A stretch of 34,233 bases of DNA from an uncultured Pelagibacteraceae bacterium (lineage in GTDB: Bacteria; Pseudomonadota; Alphaproteobacteria; Pelagibacterales; Pelagibacteraceae), in NCBI GenBank assembly GCA_902547825.1, contig CACCPE010000001.1, forward strand, positions 92,501-126,733, in the 5' to 3' direction. The notes under the pieces were generated by a model, which did no database searches, was not told the DNA's origin, and saw nothing but the letters and a program-made list of their open reading frames with translations. The position numbers and the translations under genes are program-made. Positions 15,590 through 24,935 of the stretch are shown here, piece by piece (the stretch's first letter is position 1; every line of letters starts with the position of its first letter).

Positions 15590-16555
15590 GTGAAAAAAAA
15601 GAAAAAGATATTAATCTTGGGTGGAGCAGGGTTTATAGGTTTTTATTTAGCCAAAGAATTGGAAAAAAAATATAATATAGTGCTAATAGATGACCTGTCA
15701 AAAAATCAAAAAAAAATTGATAATGATCTTAAAAAGTTAATTAAGAAAAAAAACATTAACTTTATTAATAAAGATATTACCAAGACTAATCTAAGTGAAT
15801 TCCCCAAAAATTTTGATTACATATTTGACTTAGCGGCAATTCTTGGCGTGAAGAAAGTCATTAAAGAGAGTTACATAACGTTAAAAAATAATTTAAAGTT
15901 GACAATAAAAGCAATCGAGATTGCTAAAAATCAAAAAAACTTAAAAAAAGTTTTTTTTGCCTCTTCTAGCGAAATTTATGACGGAGGAGGAAAAACATAT
16001 AAACTTAGATATCCTGCAAAAGAATTTTATCCAATTACGATTAATGATTTAAAACATGCTAGAACAGTTTATGTAACATCAAAACTGACAGCAGAAATAT
16101 TGTATATTAATTCTGGATTGCCGTATATCATTGGTAGATTACATAATATCTATGGGCCTAGAATGGGCTTGAGCCATGTAGTACCAGAGTTAATAAGTAA
16201 ATTTATATCTAAAAAAAAAATTGTTGAAGTTTTTTCCCCAAATCACTCTAGAACTTTTTGTTTTTACACTGATGCTATTGAAATAATTAAAAAATTAACA
16301 TTGAACTCAAAAATTCCTAAAGACATTTATAATATTGGAAATCCCAAAAATGAAACAAAAATAAGAAACTTATCGTTTAAAATATCGAATTTTTTGAAAA
16401 GTAAAAAAAAAATTAAGTTTGTTGAAGATAGTCATAATTCACCAAGTAGAAGATTACCAGATATGTCAAAAACAAATAAATTTATCAAAAAAACAAATTA
16501 TAAGAATATTGAATACGGTATAGAAAAAACTTATTTAAGTATAAAATTCAAATGA
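15590..16555 (+). CDS. NAD-dependent sugar-nucleotide epimerase/dehydratase
   Basis: This 321-residue extended SDR has a GGAGFIG motif at 11-17, SSSEIYD at 125-131 as the catalytic Ser region, Tyr161-x3-Lys165 (YVTSK), and GRLHNIYGPRMG as the substrate-loop region found in UDP-glucuronate decarboxylase/epimerase relatives. It acts on a UDP-, CDP- or GDP-sugar; 4-epimerisation, decarboxylation and 4,6-dehydration are all possible and cannot be separated by eye. It starts with GTG at 15590; no ATG lies before the Rossmann motif. The next gene, a nucleotide-sugar dehydrogenase, overlaps its stop by ATGA, so the two may act in sequence on a uronic acid. Confidence 0.78.
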   Translation: MKKKKKILILGGAGFIGFYLAKELEKKYNIVLIDDLSKNQKKIDNDLKKLIKKKNINFINKDITKTNLSEFPKNFDYIFDLAAILGVKKVIKESYITLKNNLKLTIKAIEIAKNQKNLKKVFFASSSEIYDGGGKTYKLRYPAKEFYPITINDLKHARTVYVTSKLTAEILYINSGLPYIIGRLHNIYGPRMGLSHVVPELISKFISKKKIVEVFSPNHSRTFCFYTDAIEIIKKLTLNSKIPKDIYNIGNPKNETKIRNLSFKISNFLKSKKKIKFVEDSHNSPSRRLPDMSKTNKFIKKTNYKNIEYGIEKTYLSIKFK

Positions 16556-17907
16556 AGATAGTTGTACAAGGTTTTGGTGTTGTTGGAGCAGCAACTGCTT
16601 TAAATATTGTTTCATCAAAAAACTTTAAAAATAATTATAAAGTACATTGTATTGAAAAAAAAAACCTTGCAGGTGTTAATAAAATTGAAAATGCAAGAAT
16701 GGGAAAATTTCCAATTGAAACTACAGATAAATCGATGTCAATCGCATTAAAAAAAGCACTAGAAAAAAAAAAAATAACATTCGGTTTTGATACCAATCAA
16801 TACTCTAAAGCAGATATTGTAATTGTCTCAATTAACTGTGATTTGAAAAGTAAAAATAAAATTAATTTAAAAGAATTTGTAAAAAGTTTTTCTGAAATCA
16901 TTAACAATATTTCCTCTAACACATTGATATTAATCGAGTCTACAGTGCCGCCTGGCACATGTGAGAAATTACTTTACCCGATAATGAAAAAAAACTTAAA
17001 AAAAAGAAAAATAAGTTTAAGTAAAGTTTTTTTAGCTCATTCATTTGAAAGGGTAACTCCTGGAAATAATTATTTAAATTCTTGTAAAAACACATTTAAA
17101 GTTTACTCTGGCATAAATAAATCCTCAGAAAAAAAATGTTATAATTTTTTAAAAACTATTGTTAACTTTAAAAAATACCCTTTAATTAAATTAAAAAATA
17201 TAACTTCTTCAGAAACATGTAAATTAATGGAAAATAGTTATAGAGCTTTAAATATTGCTTTTATAGATGAGTGGGTAAAATTTTCTGAAAATATAAACAT
17301 TGATCTACTTAGCGTAATTAAAAGCATTAAAATGAGAGATACTCATAAAAATATAATGCTACCGGGCATAGGTGTTGGAGGATATTGTTTAACCAAAGAT
17401 CCTCTTTTTACAAAAATTGCAAGTAAACAAATTTTTAAGTTAAAAAATATGGATTTTCCTCTAAGCACTAAAGCTGTCAAACTGAACAAAAAGATGCCTG
17501 ATACATCCTTAGAATTTATAAAAAAAAACGTTGGATTCTCTCTCAAAAAAAAGAAAATTTTATTTTATGGAATTACTTACAAAGAAAATATCGGTGATAT
17601 CAGGCATTCACCCACAGTAGATCTTGCTAAAAAATTAAGAAAACTTAAATGCGATGTTTTTTTTTATGATCCATTAATTAAAGTTATCAAAGACAAAAAC
17701 ATAAAATTTTACGATATTAAAACAAAAAAATTAAATTTTGATTTAAAAATTTTAACTGTAAAGCATAAAGAAACTCATTCTAAAACTTTTTTTAAAAAAT
17801 TTACTAGTGATAAAGGAATTATTTTCGACCTGAATAACGTATTGAGTTTTGATAAAATAGCACTTTTAAAAAAAAGAAATTCTCCAATTTTTATTTTAGG
17901 CAGATAA
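16552..17907 (+). CDS. UDP-glucose/GDP-mannose dehydrogenase family protein
   Basis: This 451-residue enzyme oxidises the C6 alcohol of a nucleotide sugar to a carboxylate using two NAD. The N-terminal NAD motif is VQGFGVVGAATA (about 5-16), ESTVPPGTCEKL lies at 129-140, and the thiohemiacetal cysteine is Cys279 in GVGGYCLTKDP. The C-terminal domain begins near FYGITYKENIGDIRHSP, also conserved in the family. Sugar specificity (UDP-Glc, UDP-GlcNAc or UDP-ManNAc) is not evident. An uninterrupted run of 12 A at 16763-16774 lies within the gene and is a candidate slippage site, but the frame is intact here. It overlaps the upstream epimerase gene. Confidence 0.85.
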   Translation: MKIVVQGFGVVGAATALNIVSSKNFKNNYKVHCIEKKNLAGVNKIENARMGKFPIETTDKSMSIALKKALEKKKITFGFDTNQYSKADIVIVSINCDLKSKNKINLKEFVKSFSEIINNISSNTLILIESTVPPGTCEKLLYPIMKKNLKKRKISLSKVFLAHSFERVTPGNNYLNSCKNTFKVYSGINKSSEKKCYNFLKTIVNFKKYPLIKLKNITSSETCKLMENSYRALNIAFIDEWVKFSENINIDLLSVIKSIKMRDTHKNIMLPGIGVGGYCLTKDPLFTKIASKQIFKLKNMDFPLSTKAVKLNKKMPDTSLEFIKKNVGFSLKKKKILFYGITYKENIGDIRHSPTVDLAKKLRKLKCDVFFYDPLIKVIKDKNIKFYDIKTKKLNFDLKILTVKHKETHSKTFFKKFTSDKGIIFDLNNVLSFDKIALLKKRNSPIFILGR

Positions 17908-17910
17908 TTT

Positions 17911-19053
17911 ATGAAAAAAATAACAGTATTTACAGGAAGTAGAGCTGATTATGGCTTACTTAAGAACTTAATTAAAAAAATAAATGATAGCAGATTTTAC
18001 AAATTAGAACTCATGGCTTCATCAATCCATTTCATGAAAGATTTTGGAAAATCTTCTAAAGAAATCAAGAATGATCATGTAAAAATTAATTTTATTGGAA
18101 AAACCAGGCTTGTAAAGAATAATTATAACTCTGTAATAAATTATTGTGGTAACTCTATGCAAGAGTTTGGAAATATTTTATCAAAATCAAAAACGGATAT
18201 AGTTATTTTATTAGGAGACAGATATGAAGTTTTTTCATTTTGTGTATCAGCTTTTTTTTTAAAAATTCCGATTGTTCATATACATGGAGGAGAAATTACT
18301 ACAGGAGCATTTGATGATACATTGAGGCATTGTATAACAAAAATGTCTAATTACCATTTTGTTTGTCATGATATTTATAAACAAAGAGTTAGCCAACTAG
18401 GGGAACCTAAAAAAAATATATTTAATTTTGGAGCACCCGGTATCGAAAATATCAAAAATACAAATTTTTTGAATAAAAAGGAAATCTTTAGTAAGTTTAA
18501 AATACCATTTAATAAAAAAAGAGTCGCTGTAGTAACATTTCACCCGGAGACGAATTCCAAAATGAGTCCAAAAAAACAAATTAACTCTTTACTTAAAGGT
18601 CTTTTATCATTAGAAAAAATACATTATATTTTTACTTACAGTAACTCCGACCCGTTTGGCAAATATTTTATAAAAAAGATTAATATGTTAAAGAATAAAA
18701 AAAATATTTCTTTATTCAAAACTTTGGGAACAAAAAATTACCATAATTTAATTAAAGTTTCAGACATAGTTATTGGAAATTCTTCAAGCGGGATATTTGA
18801 AGCACCGTCATTAAATACTCCCACATTAAATATTGGAGAAAGGCAAGAAGGAAGAGAAATGGGAAGAAGTATATTTTGTTGTAAAAATAATCCGCTATCA
18901 ATAAAAAATAATATTTTAAAAATTTTTAAAAAAAAAAAGATCAATTATCAAAATATTTTTTATAAAAAAAATACCTCATTAAATATATTCAAAAAGGTAA
19001 AACAAATTTTAAAAGACAAGATTTCACATAAAAAATTTCATGACATCAAATAA
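17911..19053 (+). CDS. legG: Hydrolysing UDP-sugar 2-epimerase (LegG/NeuC family)
   Basis: The 380-residue protein releases UDP while epimerising C2. NeuC makes ManNAc from UDP-GlcNAc; LegG makes 2,4-diacetamido-2,4,6-trideoxymannose from UDP-diacetamidobacillosamine. The start TVFTGSRADYGLL, GDRYE at 102-106, HGGEITTGAFDDTLRH at 125-140, GAPGIENI and GNSSSGIFEAPS (near 290) are all family hallmarks. The legI/neuB gene follows with a 14-base overlap. LegG is preferred because ptmE- and ptmA-like genes occur downstream, but no LegB, LegC or LegH equivalent dedicated to this route is visible, so NeuC is a real alternative. Confidence 0.85.
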   Translation: MKKITVFTGSRADYGLLKNLIKKINDSRFYKLELMASSIHFMKDFGKSSKEIKNDHVKINFIGKTRLVKNNYNSVINYCGNSMQEFGNILSKSKTDIVILLGDRYEVFSFCVSAFFLKIPIVHIHGGEITTGAFDDTLRHCITKMSNYHFVCHDIYKQRVSQLGEPKKNIFNFGAPGIENIKNTNFLNKKEIFSKFKIPFNKKRVAVVTFHPETNSKMSPKKQINSLLKGLLSLEKIHYIFTYSNSDPFGKYFIKKINMLKNKKNISLFKTLGTKNYHNLIKVSDIVIGNSSSGIFEAPSLNTPTLNIGERQEGREMGRSIFCCKNNPLSIKNNILKIFKKKKINYQNIFYKKNTSLNIFKKVKQILKDKISHKKFHDIK

Positions 19054-20113
19054 AAATAAAGTTTATATTATTGCAGAAATTGGCGTGAACCATAATGGAA
19101 GTATAAGTCTTGCTAAAAAAATGATTTTAGCTGCCAAAAAATCAGGCGCTGATGCTGTTAAATTTCAAAATTTTACAGCAAATTCACTAACTACTAAAAA
19201 TGCCAAAAAGGCTCCATATCAATTAAGGAATACTAAAAATTCACAATCACAGTACCGTATGCTAAAAAATCTAGAGTTAGAATTACCTCAATATTTCATT
19301 TTAAAAAAATTCGCTAAAAAAAATAAAATAGATTTTTTTACCTCTATTTTTGATAAGGAAAGTATATTTTTTTTGAGAAACAAACTAAAACAAAAAGTTA
19401 TAAAAATACCATCTGGCGAAATAAACAATCCTTTAATCATAGATAATTTAAACATACGGCATTATAAATTAATTGTTTCCACAGGTATGGCTAGCATGAA
19501 AGAAATTACAGACTCTCTTAATTCTATTCTTAAAAGAAGATTGTTTAAGATAAAAAATAATAGAGTAAAAATAACTAATATTAGTTTTCTAAATAAAATA
19601 AAAAAGAGGATTAGCTTACTACACTGTGTGACCGACTATCCGGTGCAAAAAAACTTTGCTAATTTAAAGTGTATTAAAACTTTAGCTGAAGAATTTAAAA
19701 TACCTGTGGGATATTCTGATCACACTAGAGGAGTTGTAGCACCAGTAATAGCAGTATCACTTGGTGCGCAAATTATTGAAAAACATTTTACTTTAAGCAA
19801 AAAAATGTCTGGTCCAGATCATAAAGCTTCCCTAGAACCAAAAGAGTTTTCAAGGATGGTAGATTTTATTCGAGATTTTGAAGTAATGTTAGGTGATGGT
19901 ATAAAAAAACTTCAAGCATGCGAAAAAAAAAATATTAAAATTGCTAGAAAAAGTATTGTTGCTAAAAAGTTTATTAAAAAAAGTGAAAAATTTAGTAATC
20001 TTAACCTTACTACAAAAAGACCAGGAGAAGGAATTAATCCAATCAAAATTAGAAGCTTAATTGGAAAAAAATCTAGATTTAATTTTAAACCTGATGATTT
20101 AATAAAAATTTAA
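19040..20113 (+). CDS. legI: Legionaminic/sialic acid synthase (LegI/NeuB)
   Basis: This 357-residue PEP-dependent synthase condenses the mannose-type product of the previous gene with PEP to give a nine-carbon acid. The TIM barrel starts YIIAEIGVNHNGS; it also has ADAVKFQNF, KIPSGEINN, STGMASMKEI, GYSDHTRG, IEKHFTL and GPDHKASLEPKEF (near 257-269). The C-terminal SAF domain contains RKSIVAKKFIKK and KRPGEGINP. These blocks are closer to NeuB/LegI consensus than those of the paralogue at 5242. The 14-base overlap with legG indicates coupled translation of consecutive enzymes. Confidence 0.88.
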   Translation: MTSNKNKVYIIAEIGVNHNGSISLAKKMILAAKKSGADAVKFQNFTANSLTTKNAKKAPYQLRNTKNSQSQYRMLKNLELELPQYFILKKFAKKNKIDFFTSIFDKESIFFLRNKLKQKVIKIPSGEINNPLIIDNLNIRHYKLIVSTGMASMKEITDSLNSILKRRLFKIKNNRVKITNISFLNKIKKRISLLHCVTDYPVQKNFANLKCIKTLAEEFKIPVGYSDHTRGVVAPVIAVSLGAQIIEKHFTLSKKMSGPDHKASLEPKEFSRMVDFIRDFEVMLGDGIKKLQACEKKNIKIARKSIVAKKFIKKSEKFSNLNLTTKRPGEGINPIKIRSLIGKKSRFNFKPDDLIKI

Positions 20114-20114
20114 A

Positions 20115-21809
20115 ATGAAAATACTCTCAATTTATCCATGGACTCATATTTCATCTTCAGCTTTAATGATTGATGGTAAGTTAATTTGTGCTTCGCCAGA
20201 GGAAAGATTTAATAGAAAAAAGTGGTCTGTTGATTTTCCTATTTTGTCTGCGAACTGGTGTTTAAAGCAAAGTAAACTTGATTGGAAAGATTTAGATATA
20301 ATCGTTATTCCATGGAATCCTTCTTATAACATTAATTCAGCATCATCGAGATGGGATAACAATATAAGATGGAGAGGAGAATTGCTTAGCAATATTCCTA
20401 CTAATATTATGAAAGCTTTAAAAAATAAACCAGCTGAGTCAATGGAGATAAGTTTTGGAAATACTAAAATTTTGTATTTAAATCATCATGAATGCCATGC
20501 TGCCTCAGCATTTTTTACCTCAGGTTTTGGGAAAAGTGATATTTTAACAATAGATGGACACGGAGAAACTGAGACTTGTGTTTCAGGATATTTTAGTAAT
20601 GAAAAATTTAAAAAAACAAATTCAATATTATATCCTCACTCCGTAGGTCTATTATATGGAACATTCACGGAATTTTTAGGATTTAAGCCTGATAGTGATG
20701 AATGGAAAACAATGGCATTAGCTTCATTTGCGATTAAAAAAAACTCATTTGATAAAAAGATTAAAAAACTTTATAAGTTAACTAAATCAGGTTTTGAATT
20801 AGACTTAAGTTTTTTTGATTACTATCAATTTGACAAAAAACCCCATTTTTTTAATAAAAAGTTTTGTGAGTTGTTTGGATCAATTAGAGAGAAAAATTCT
20901 AAAATTAACTCAAGACACCATCAAATTGCTGGTGCTCTACAAAGAGCTTTTGAAAGAATAGTTTATCATTTATTAAGTATTACTAAAAAAAATGGATGCG
21001 GAAGTGAGAATATTATTCTTGCAGGAGGTGCAGCTATGAATTGTGTGTTTAATGGTTTGCTAAACAAGAAGAGTATATATAAAAACAATTATATTCCACC
21101 TTGGCCAGATGATTCAGGTGTGAGTATTGGAGCTACTTATCTTGCTAACTTTATCAAAAAGAAAAAGAATAAGTCAAAAGCGCCTGCAAATGTATACTTA
21201 GGACCTTCATTTTCTAATAAGGAAATAATTGAAACAATAAAAAAATATAATTTAAAATATAGTAAGCCAAAAAATGTTTGTTCCTATACAGCAGAGAAAT
21301 TAAATAGAGGATATTTAATTGGTTGGTTTCAAGGTAATATGGAATTTAGCCATAGAGCGCTAGGGAACCGATCTATTATTGCTGATCCTAGAAAAAAAGT
21401 ATTTAAAGAAAAAGTAAATTCAGCAATTAAATACAGGGAAAGTTTCAGACCATTTGCTCCAGCAGTCCTTGAGAATCACGCTCACAAAATATTTGATTTA
21501 AGAAAATCAGAAAAAGTGTATTTTATGGAAAAAGCTATAAAAGTTAAAAAAAATTGGAAAGAAAAAATTCCAGCTGTTGTGCATGTTGACAATACTGCAA
21601 GAGTTCAAACTGTGAGCAAAAAGTTAAATCAGAAATTTTACAAATTAATTGAGGAATTTAATAAGATTACCAGCGTGCCAGTTATACTAAACACCTCTTT
21701 TAATTTGAACGGTGAACCAGTAGTATTGAGCCCGAGCGATGCAATAAGAACTTTTTATACTTGCGGTTTAGATTATTTAGTTTTAGGAGACTACGTAATA
21801 AAAAAATAA
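20115..21809 (+). CDS. NodU/CmcH-family carbamoyltransferase
   Basis: This 564-residue O-carbamoyltransferase uses carbamoyl phosphate and ATP to carbamoylate a hydroxyl group. The N-terminal Kae1-like domain includes EERFNRKKW and the metal site LNHHECHAASAFF (about 121-133), ILTIDGHGE and LAGGAAMNCVFNG. The C-terminal YrdC-like domain has FQGNMEFSHRALGNRSIIADPR, YRESFRPFAPAVL and NTSFNLNGEPVV. All key blocks are present and the length is typical. It lies between legI and the class III aminotransferase gene with one- to three-base gaps, so it probably carbamoylates the nonulosonic acid or a neighbouring sugar of the glycan. Confidence 0.88.
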   Translation: MKILSIYPWTHISSSALMIDGKLICASPEERFNRKKWSVDFPILSANWCLKQSKLDWKDLDIIVIPWNPSYNINSASSRWDNNIRWRGELLSNIPTNIMKALKNKPAESMEISFGNTKILYLNHHECHAASAFFTSGFGKSDILTIDGHGETETCVSGYFSNEKFKKTNSILYPHSVGLLYGTFTEFLGFKPDSDEWKTMALASFAIKKNSFDKKIKKLYKLTKSGFELDLSFFDYYQFDKKPHFFNKKFCELFGSIREKNSKINSRHHQIAGALQRAFERIVYHLLSITKKNGCGSENIILAGGAAMNCVFNGLLNKKSIYKNNYIPPWPDDSGVSIGATYLANFIKKKKNKSKAPANVYLGPSFSNKEIIETIKKYNLKYSKPKNVCSYTAEKLNRGYLIGWFQGNMEFSHRALGNRSIIADPRKKVFKEKVNSAIKYRESFRPFAPAVLENHAHKIFDLRKSEKVYFMEKAIKVKKNWKEKIPAVVHVDNTARVQTVSKKLNQKFYKLIEEFNKITSVPVILNTSFNLNGEPVVLSPSDAIRTFYTCGLDYLVLGDYVIKK

Positions 21810-21812
21810 TAA

Positions 21813-23165
21813 ATGAATAAGTTTACAAAAGCATTATTAAAAGTAATACCAGGAGGTTCACATACCTATAGTAGAGGGGCAGATCAGTATCCCTCTAACG
21901 CACCCCCTATTTTATCAAAAGGAAAAGGAGCCTATATTTTCGATACAAACAACAAAAAATATCTTGATTACGGAATGGGCTTAAGATCAGTCAATATAGG
22001 ATATGCAGAAAATTCTATTAATGCTGCAGCAATCCAACAAATAAATAAAGGCAACAACTTAACAAGACCATCTAATATAGAGTTGACTGCTGCAAATTTA
22101 CTGACGAAAAATATTGACAGTGCAGATATGGTAAAATTTACAAAGAACGGTTCAACTGCAGTAACCGCAGCTGTTAAATTAGCCAGGGCTTTCAATCAAA
22201 GAGATCTTGTAATAAGATGTTTTGATCATCCCTTCTTTTCTTTTGATGATTGGTTTATAGGATCAACAGTTGTTGATCGAGGTATTCCTGAACAAATAAA
22301 AAAACTTACTCTTACTTTCAAATATAATGATATTGAAACTTTAAAAAAATTAGTAAAGAAATATAAAAAAAGAATTTCTTGTGTAGTCCTAGAACCAGCA
22401 GCAACTGATTGTCCGAAAGTGGAAAAAAATGAGGGTTGTTGTGGAAGAAAAATTTGCGATAGAAACTTTCAAAAGAAACATTTCTTGAAAGAAGTTCAGG
22501 CAATTTGTAGAAATAATAATATTGTATTCATTCTTGATGAAACTATTACAGGTTTTAGGTGGCATCTTAAAGGAGCGCAATATCTTTATGATGTAAAACC
22601 AGATATAAGTATATTTGGTAAAGCTATGGCAAATGGTTTTTCCGTAGCTTGCGTTGCGGGAAAAAAAAAAATTATGGAACTTGGCTCAATAACTAATAAA
22701 AAACAAGAAAGAGTTTTTTTATTATCAACTACTCATGGAGCAGAAATGAGCAGTCTAGGTGCATTCGTTGAAACAATTAATTTTATAAAAAAAAACAACG
22801 TAGTAGATAAAAACTGGAATTATGGATATGAGTTAAAAAAAAATTGTAATCAAATATCTAAAGATCTTAAGTTAGATAAGCATTTTAAGTTTATGGGTCC
22901 TTCAGGCTCACCTTTTTATGTATGCCTAGATGATAATTTAAAACCAAGCTTGGAATTCAGAACATTATTTTTACAAGAAATGATTAAAAATGGGGTATTT
23001 ATGCCATGGGTTGCAATATGTTTCCGCCATAATAAAAAAGAATTAAATAAAACTGTAAGAGCTTTAGAAAAATCACTGCACTTATATAAAAAAGCTCTTA
23101 CCTCTGGTCCTAAGAGATTTATAAAAGGCCCAATTGTTAAGCCAGTATTTAGAAAATACAATTAA
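21813..23165 (+). CDS. Class III aminotransferase (glutamate-1-semialdehyde aminomutase-like) with Cys-rich insert
   Basis: This 450-residue PLP enzyme resembles glutamate-1-semialdehyde 2,1-aminomutase: IPGGSHTYSRG at the N-terminus, KFTKNGSTAVTAAVKLAR (108-125), LDETITGFRW (241-250) with Asp242, the PLP lysine Lys270 in FGKAMANGF, and TTHGAEMSSLGA. Housekeeping HemL is unlikely in this context; such paralogues in surface-glycan loci are usually sugar or substituent aminotransferases. An unusual stretch at 200-215 holds Cys200, Cys209, Cys210 and Cys215 just after the EPAA block, a possible metal-binding loop. An 11-A run (22661-22671) lies in the gene. The LegF/NeuA gene follows. Confidence 0.82.
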   Translation: MNKFTKALLKVIPGGSHTYSRGADQYPSNAPPILSKGKGAYIFDTNNKKYLDYGMGLRSVNIGYAENSINAAAIQQINKGNNLTRPSNIELTAANLLTKNIDSADMVKFTKNGSTAVTAAVKLARAFNQRDLVIRCFDHPFFSFDDWFIGSTVVDRGIPEQIKKLTLTFKYNDIETLKKLVKKYKKRISCVVLEPAATDCPKVEKNEGCCGRKICDRNFQKKHFLKEVQAICRNNNIVFILDETITGFRWHLKGAQYLYDVKPDISIFGKAMANGFSVACVAGKKKIMELGSITNKKQERVFLLSTTHGAEMSSLGAFVETINFIKKNNVVDKNWNYGYELKKNCNQISKDLKLDKHFKFMGPSGSPFYVCLDDNLKPSLEFRTLFLQEMIKNGVFMPWVAICFRHNKKELNKTVRALEKSLHLYKKALTSGPKRFIKGPIVKPVFRKYN

Positions 23166-23171
23166 ACCCAA

Positions 23172-23918
23172 ATGACCATTACAAAAACTAGCAGCAAAAA
23201 ATTTTTAGGAATTATTGTTGCAAGAGGAGGCTCAAAGGGCATTAAAAATAAAAACTTTACAAAATTTTTTAACAAACCCCTTATTTATTGGACAATTTCT
23301 GAGGCAAAAAAATCAAAATATTTGAATCATATAATTTTAAGCACCGATTCAAAAAAAATTGCAAATTTTGGAAAAAAATATAATCTTAATGTTCCATTTT
23401 TGAGACCTCCTCATCTATCTAATGATAAAGCAAAAGCGGTAGACGTTGTATTACATGCAATTAGTTTCCTTGAAAAAAAGGGAAATTTTTTCGATTATGT
23501 AGCTTTACTTGAACCTACTTCTCCGTTGAGAGACTCAAATGATATTGATAATTCAATAAAAAAAATTTTAAAATTAAAAGGAACCTCTCTAATAAGCGTT
23601 TCAAAGTGTAAAGCTTCTCATCCAAATTTTCAATTTAAAAAAGTTAGCCAAATTTTGAAACCTATTAATAATAAAAATAAATTAAAATCTTCAAGACAAG
23701 AGCTTAAAGATATTTTTTTTATCGATGGAAGTATTTATATTTCAAAAGTGAGCCATATACTCAATAAAAAAGAATTTTATAGTAAAAAAATGATTTCTTA
23801 TGAGGTGCCAAGTTGGAAATCTATTGAAATTGACAGTCAAACAGATTTAGTTATTGCAGAATGTATAAAAAAAAATCTACATAGATTTAAAAGATATGAT
23901 TCAAAAATTTTTGATTAA
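23172..23918 (+). CDS. legF: CMP-nonulosonic acid synthetase (LegF/PtmB/NeuA family)
   Basis: This 248-residue cytidylyltransferase activates a nonulosonic acid as its CMP derivative. The nucleotide-binding motif VARGGSKGIKNKN (17-28) is intact, followed by PLIYWTISEAKKS, STDSKKI, VPFLRPPHLSND and ALLEPTSPLR. It overlaps the ptmE-like gene, the same grouping as ptmB/ptmE in the Campylobacter legionaminic acid cluster, so CMP-legionaminic acid synthetase is the best guess; CMP-Neu5Ac synthetase is an alternative. Two more cytidylyltransferases of this superfamily occur at 25718 and 30345. Confidence 0.85.
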   Translation: MTITKTSSKKFLGIIVARGGSKGIKNKNFTKFFNKPLIYWTISEAKKSKYLNHIILSTDSKKIANFGKKYNLNVPFLRPPHLSNDKAKAVDVVLHAISFLEKKGNFFDYVALLEPTSPLRDSNDIDNSIKKILKLKGTSLISVSKCKASHPNFQFKKVSQILKPINNKNKLKSSRQELKDIFFIDGSIYISKVSHILNKKEFYSKKMISYEVPSWKSIEIDSQTDLVIAECIKKNLHRFKRYDSKIFD

Positions 23919-24933
23919 ACCAAATAATACAATAGAGGAAGCTTTAAAGCTTATTCAAAAAAATTCACGAAGATGCTTAGCAGTTGTTAATGATAAAAAA
24001 ATATTGTTGGGTACGCTAAGCGACGGAGATATAAGATCTGCTTTGCTAGAAAATAAAAATCTAAAACACAAAATTTCTCAAATTTATAATAAAAAAGCAA
24101 TGTTTATTTTCAACAATAATTTAAGTAAAGAAAAAGAAAAAGTGAACAGTTTATTAACTAAATTTGATATTATACCTGTCGTAAATCAATTTAAAATTGT
24201 TGTAGATATTATTTTTCCAGGAAAAGAAAAAAGTAAAATCGAAGATTTAAAAACATCGGTAATTATAATGGCAGGAGGCAAAGGTACCAGAATGCATCCT
24301 ATAAGCAAAATACTTCCAAAACCCCTAATTCCCCTTAACGAAAAACCAATAATATCCCATATAATCGAAAGTTTTACAAAATTTGGAATTAAAAACTTTA
24401 TCATATCTATCAATTATAAATCGGAAATAATAAAGGCATATTTTAAAGAAAACCAAGACAGACTCAATATAAAATTTTTAGAGGAAAAAATCCCGTTAGG
24501 AACTGTAGGACCACTTTCATTATTGAAAAATAAAATTAAAAATGACTTTTTTGTAATCAACTGCGATACAATATTAAAAATTAATTACTCAGATTTATTT
24601 GAATTTCATAAAAAAAATAAAAATTTTGTTACAATTGTTGCTTCTGCAAAAGAGTTTAAAATACCATATGGTGTATGTAATATTGATAAAAAAGGAAATT
24701 TAAAAAAAATAAACGAAAAACCAAATTATAATTTTCTTGTTAGTTCAGGAATTTATTTAATAAATCCTAAAATACTAAAATACTTACCCTCAAATAAAAA
24801 GTTTGACTTCAATGAATTTATAAAGATATTGATATTTAAAAAAATTAAAGTTGGTGTTTACCCAATCGATGATAACTTGTGGCTAGATGTTGGAAAACTA
24901 AGTGAATTTGAGAAAGCAAATAAGTTAATTTAA
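23896..24933 (+). CDS. ptmE: PtmE-like CBS-domain sugar-1-phosphate nucleotidyltransferase
   Basis: This 345-residue protein has an N-terminal CBS pair (about 1-110, with LLGTLSDGDIRSALL and VVNQFKIVVDII) fused to a nucleotidyltransferase domain starting VIIMAGGKGTRMHP (about 117-130), then LPKPLIPLNEKPI, NCDTI and LDVGKLSEFEKAN. The combination matches PtmE of Campylobacter, which makes GDP-glucosamine from glucosamine 1-phosphate for the GDP-linked legionaminic acid route. The CBS domains may sense a nucleotide. It overlaps legF by 23 bases. The actual nucleotide (GTP, CTP or UTP) cannot be judged from sequence. Confidence 0.85.
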   Translation: MIQKFLIKPNNTIEEALKLIQKNSRRCLAVVNDKKILLGTLSDGDIRSALLENKNLKHKISQIYNKKAMFIFNNNLSKEKEKVNSLLTKFDIIPVVNQFKIVVDIIFPGKEKSKIEDLKTSVIIMAGGKGTRMHPISKILPKPLIPLNEKPIISHIIESFTKFGIKNFIISINYKSEIIKAYFKENQDRLNIKFLEEKIPLGTVGPLSLLKNKIKNDFFVINCDTILKINYSDLFEFHKKNKNFVTIVASAKEFKIPYGVCNIDKKGNLKKINEKPNYNFLVSSGIYLINPKILKYLPSNKKFDFNEFIKILIFKKIKVGVYPIDDNLWLDVGKLSEFEKANKLI

Positions 24934-24935
24934 TT

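Noticed and set aside
21813-23165. Housekeeping HemL (glutamate-1-semialdehyde aminomutase) for tetrapyrrole synthesis
   Set aside because: The gene is embedded in a nonulosonic acid operon and has an atypical Cys-rich insert; a glycan-linked aminotransferase fits better.
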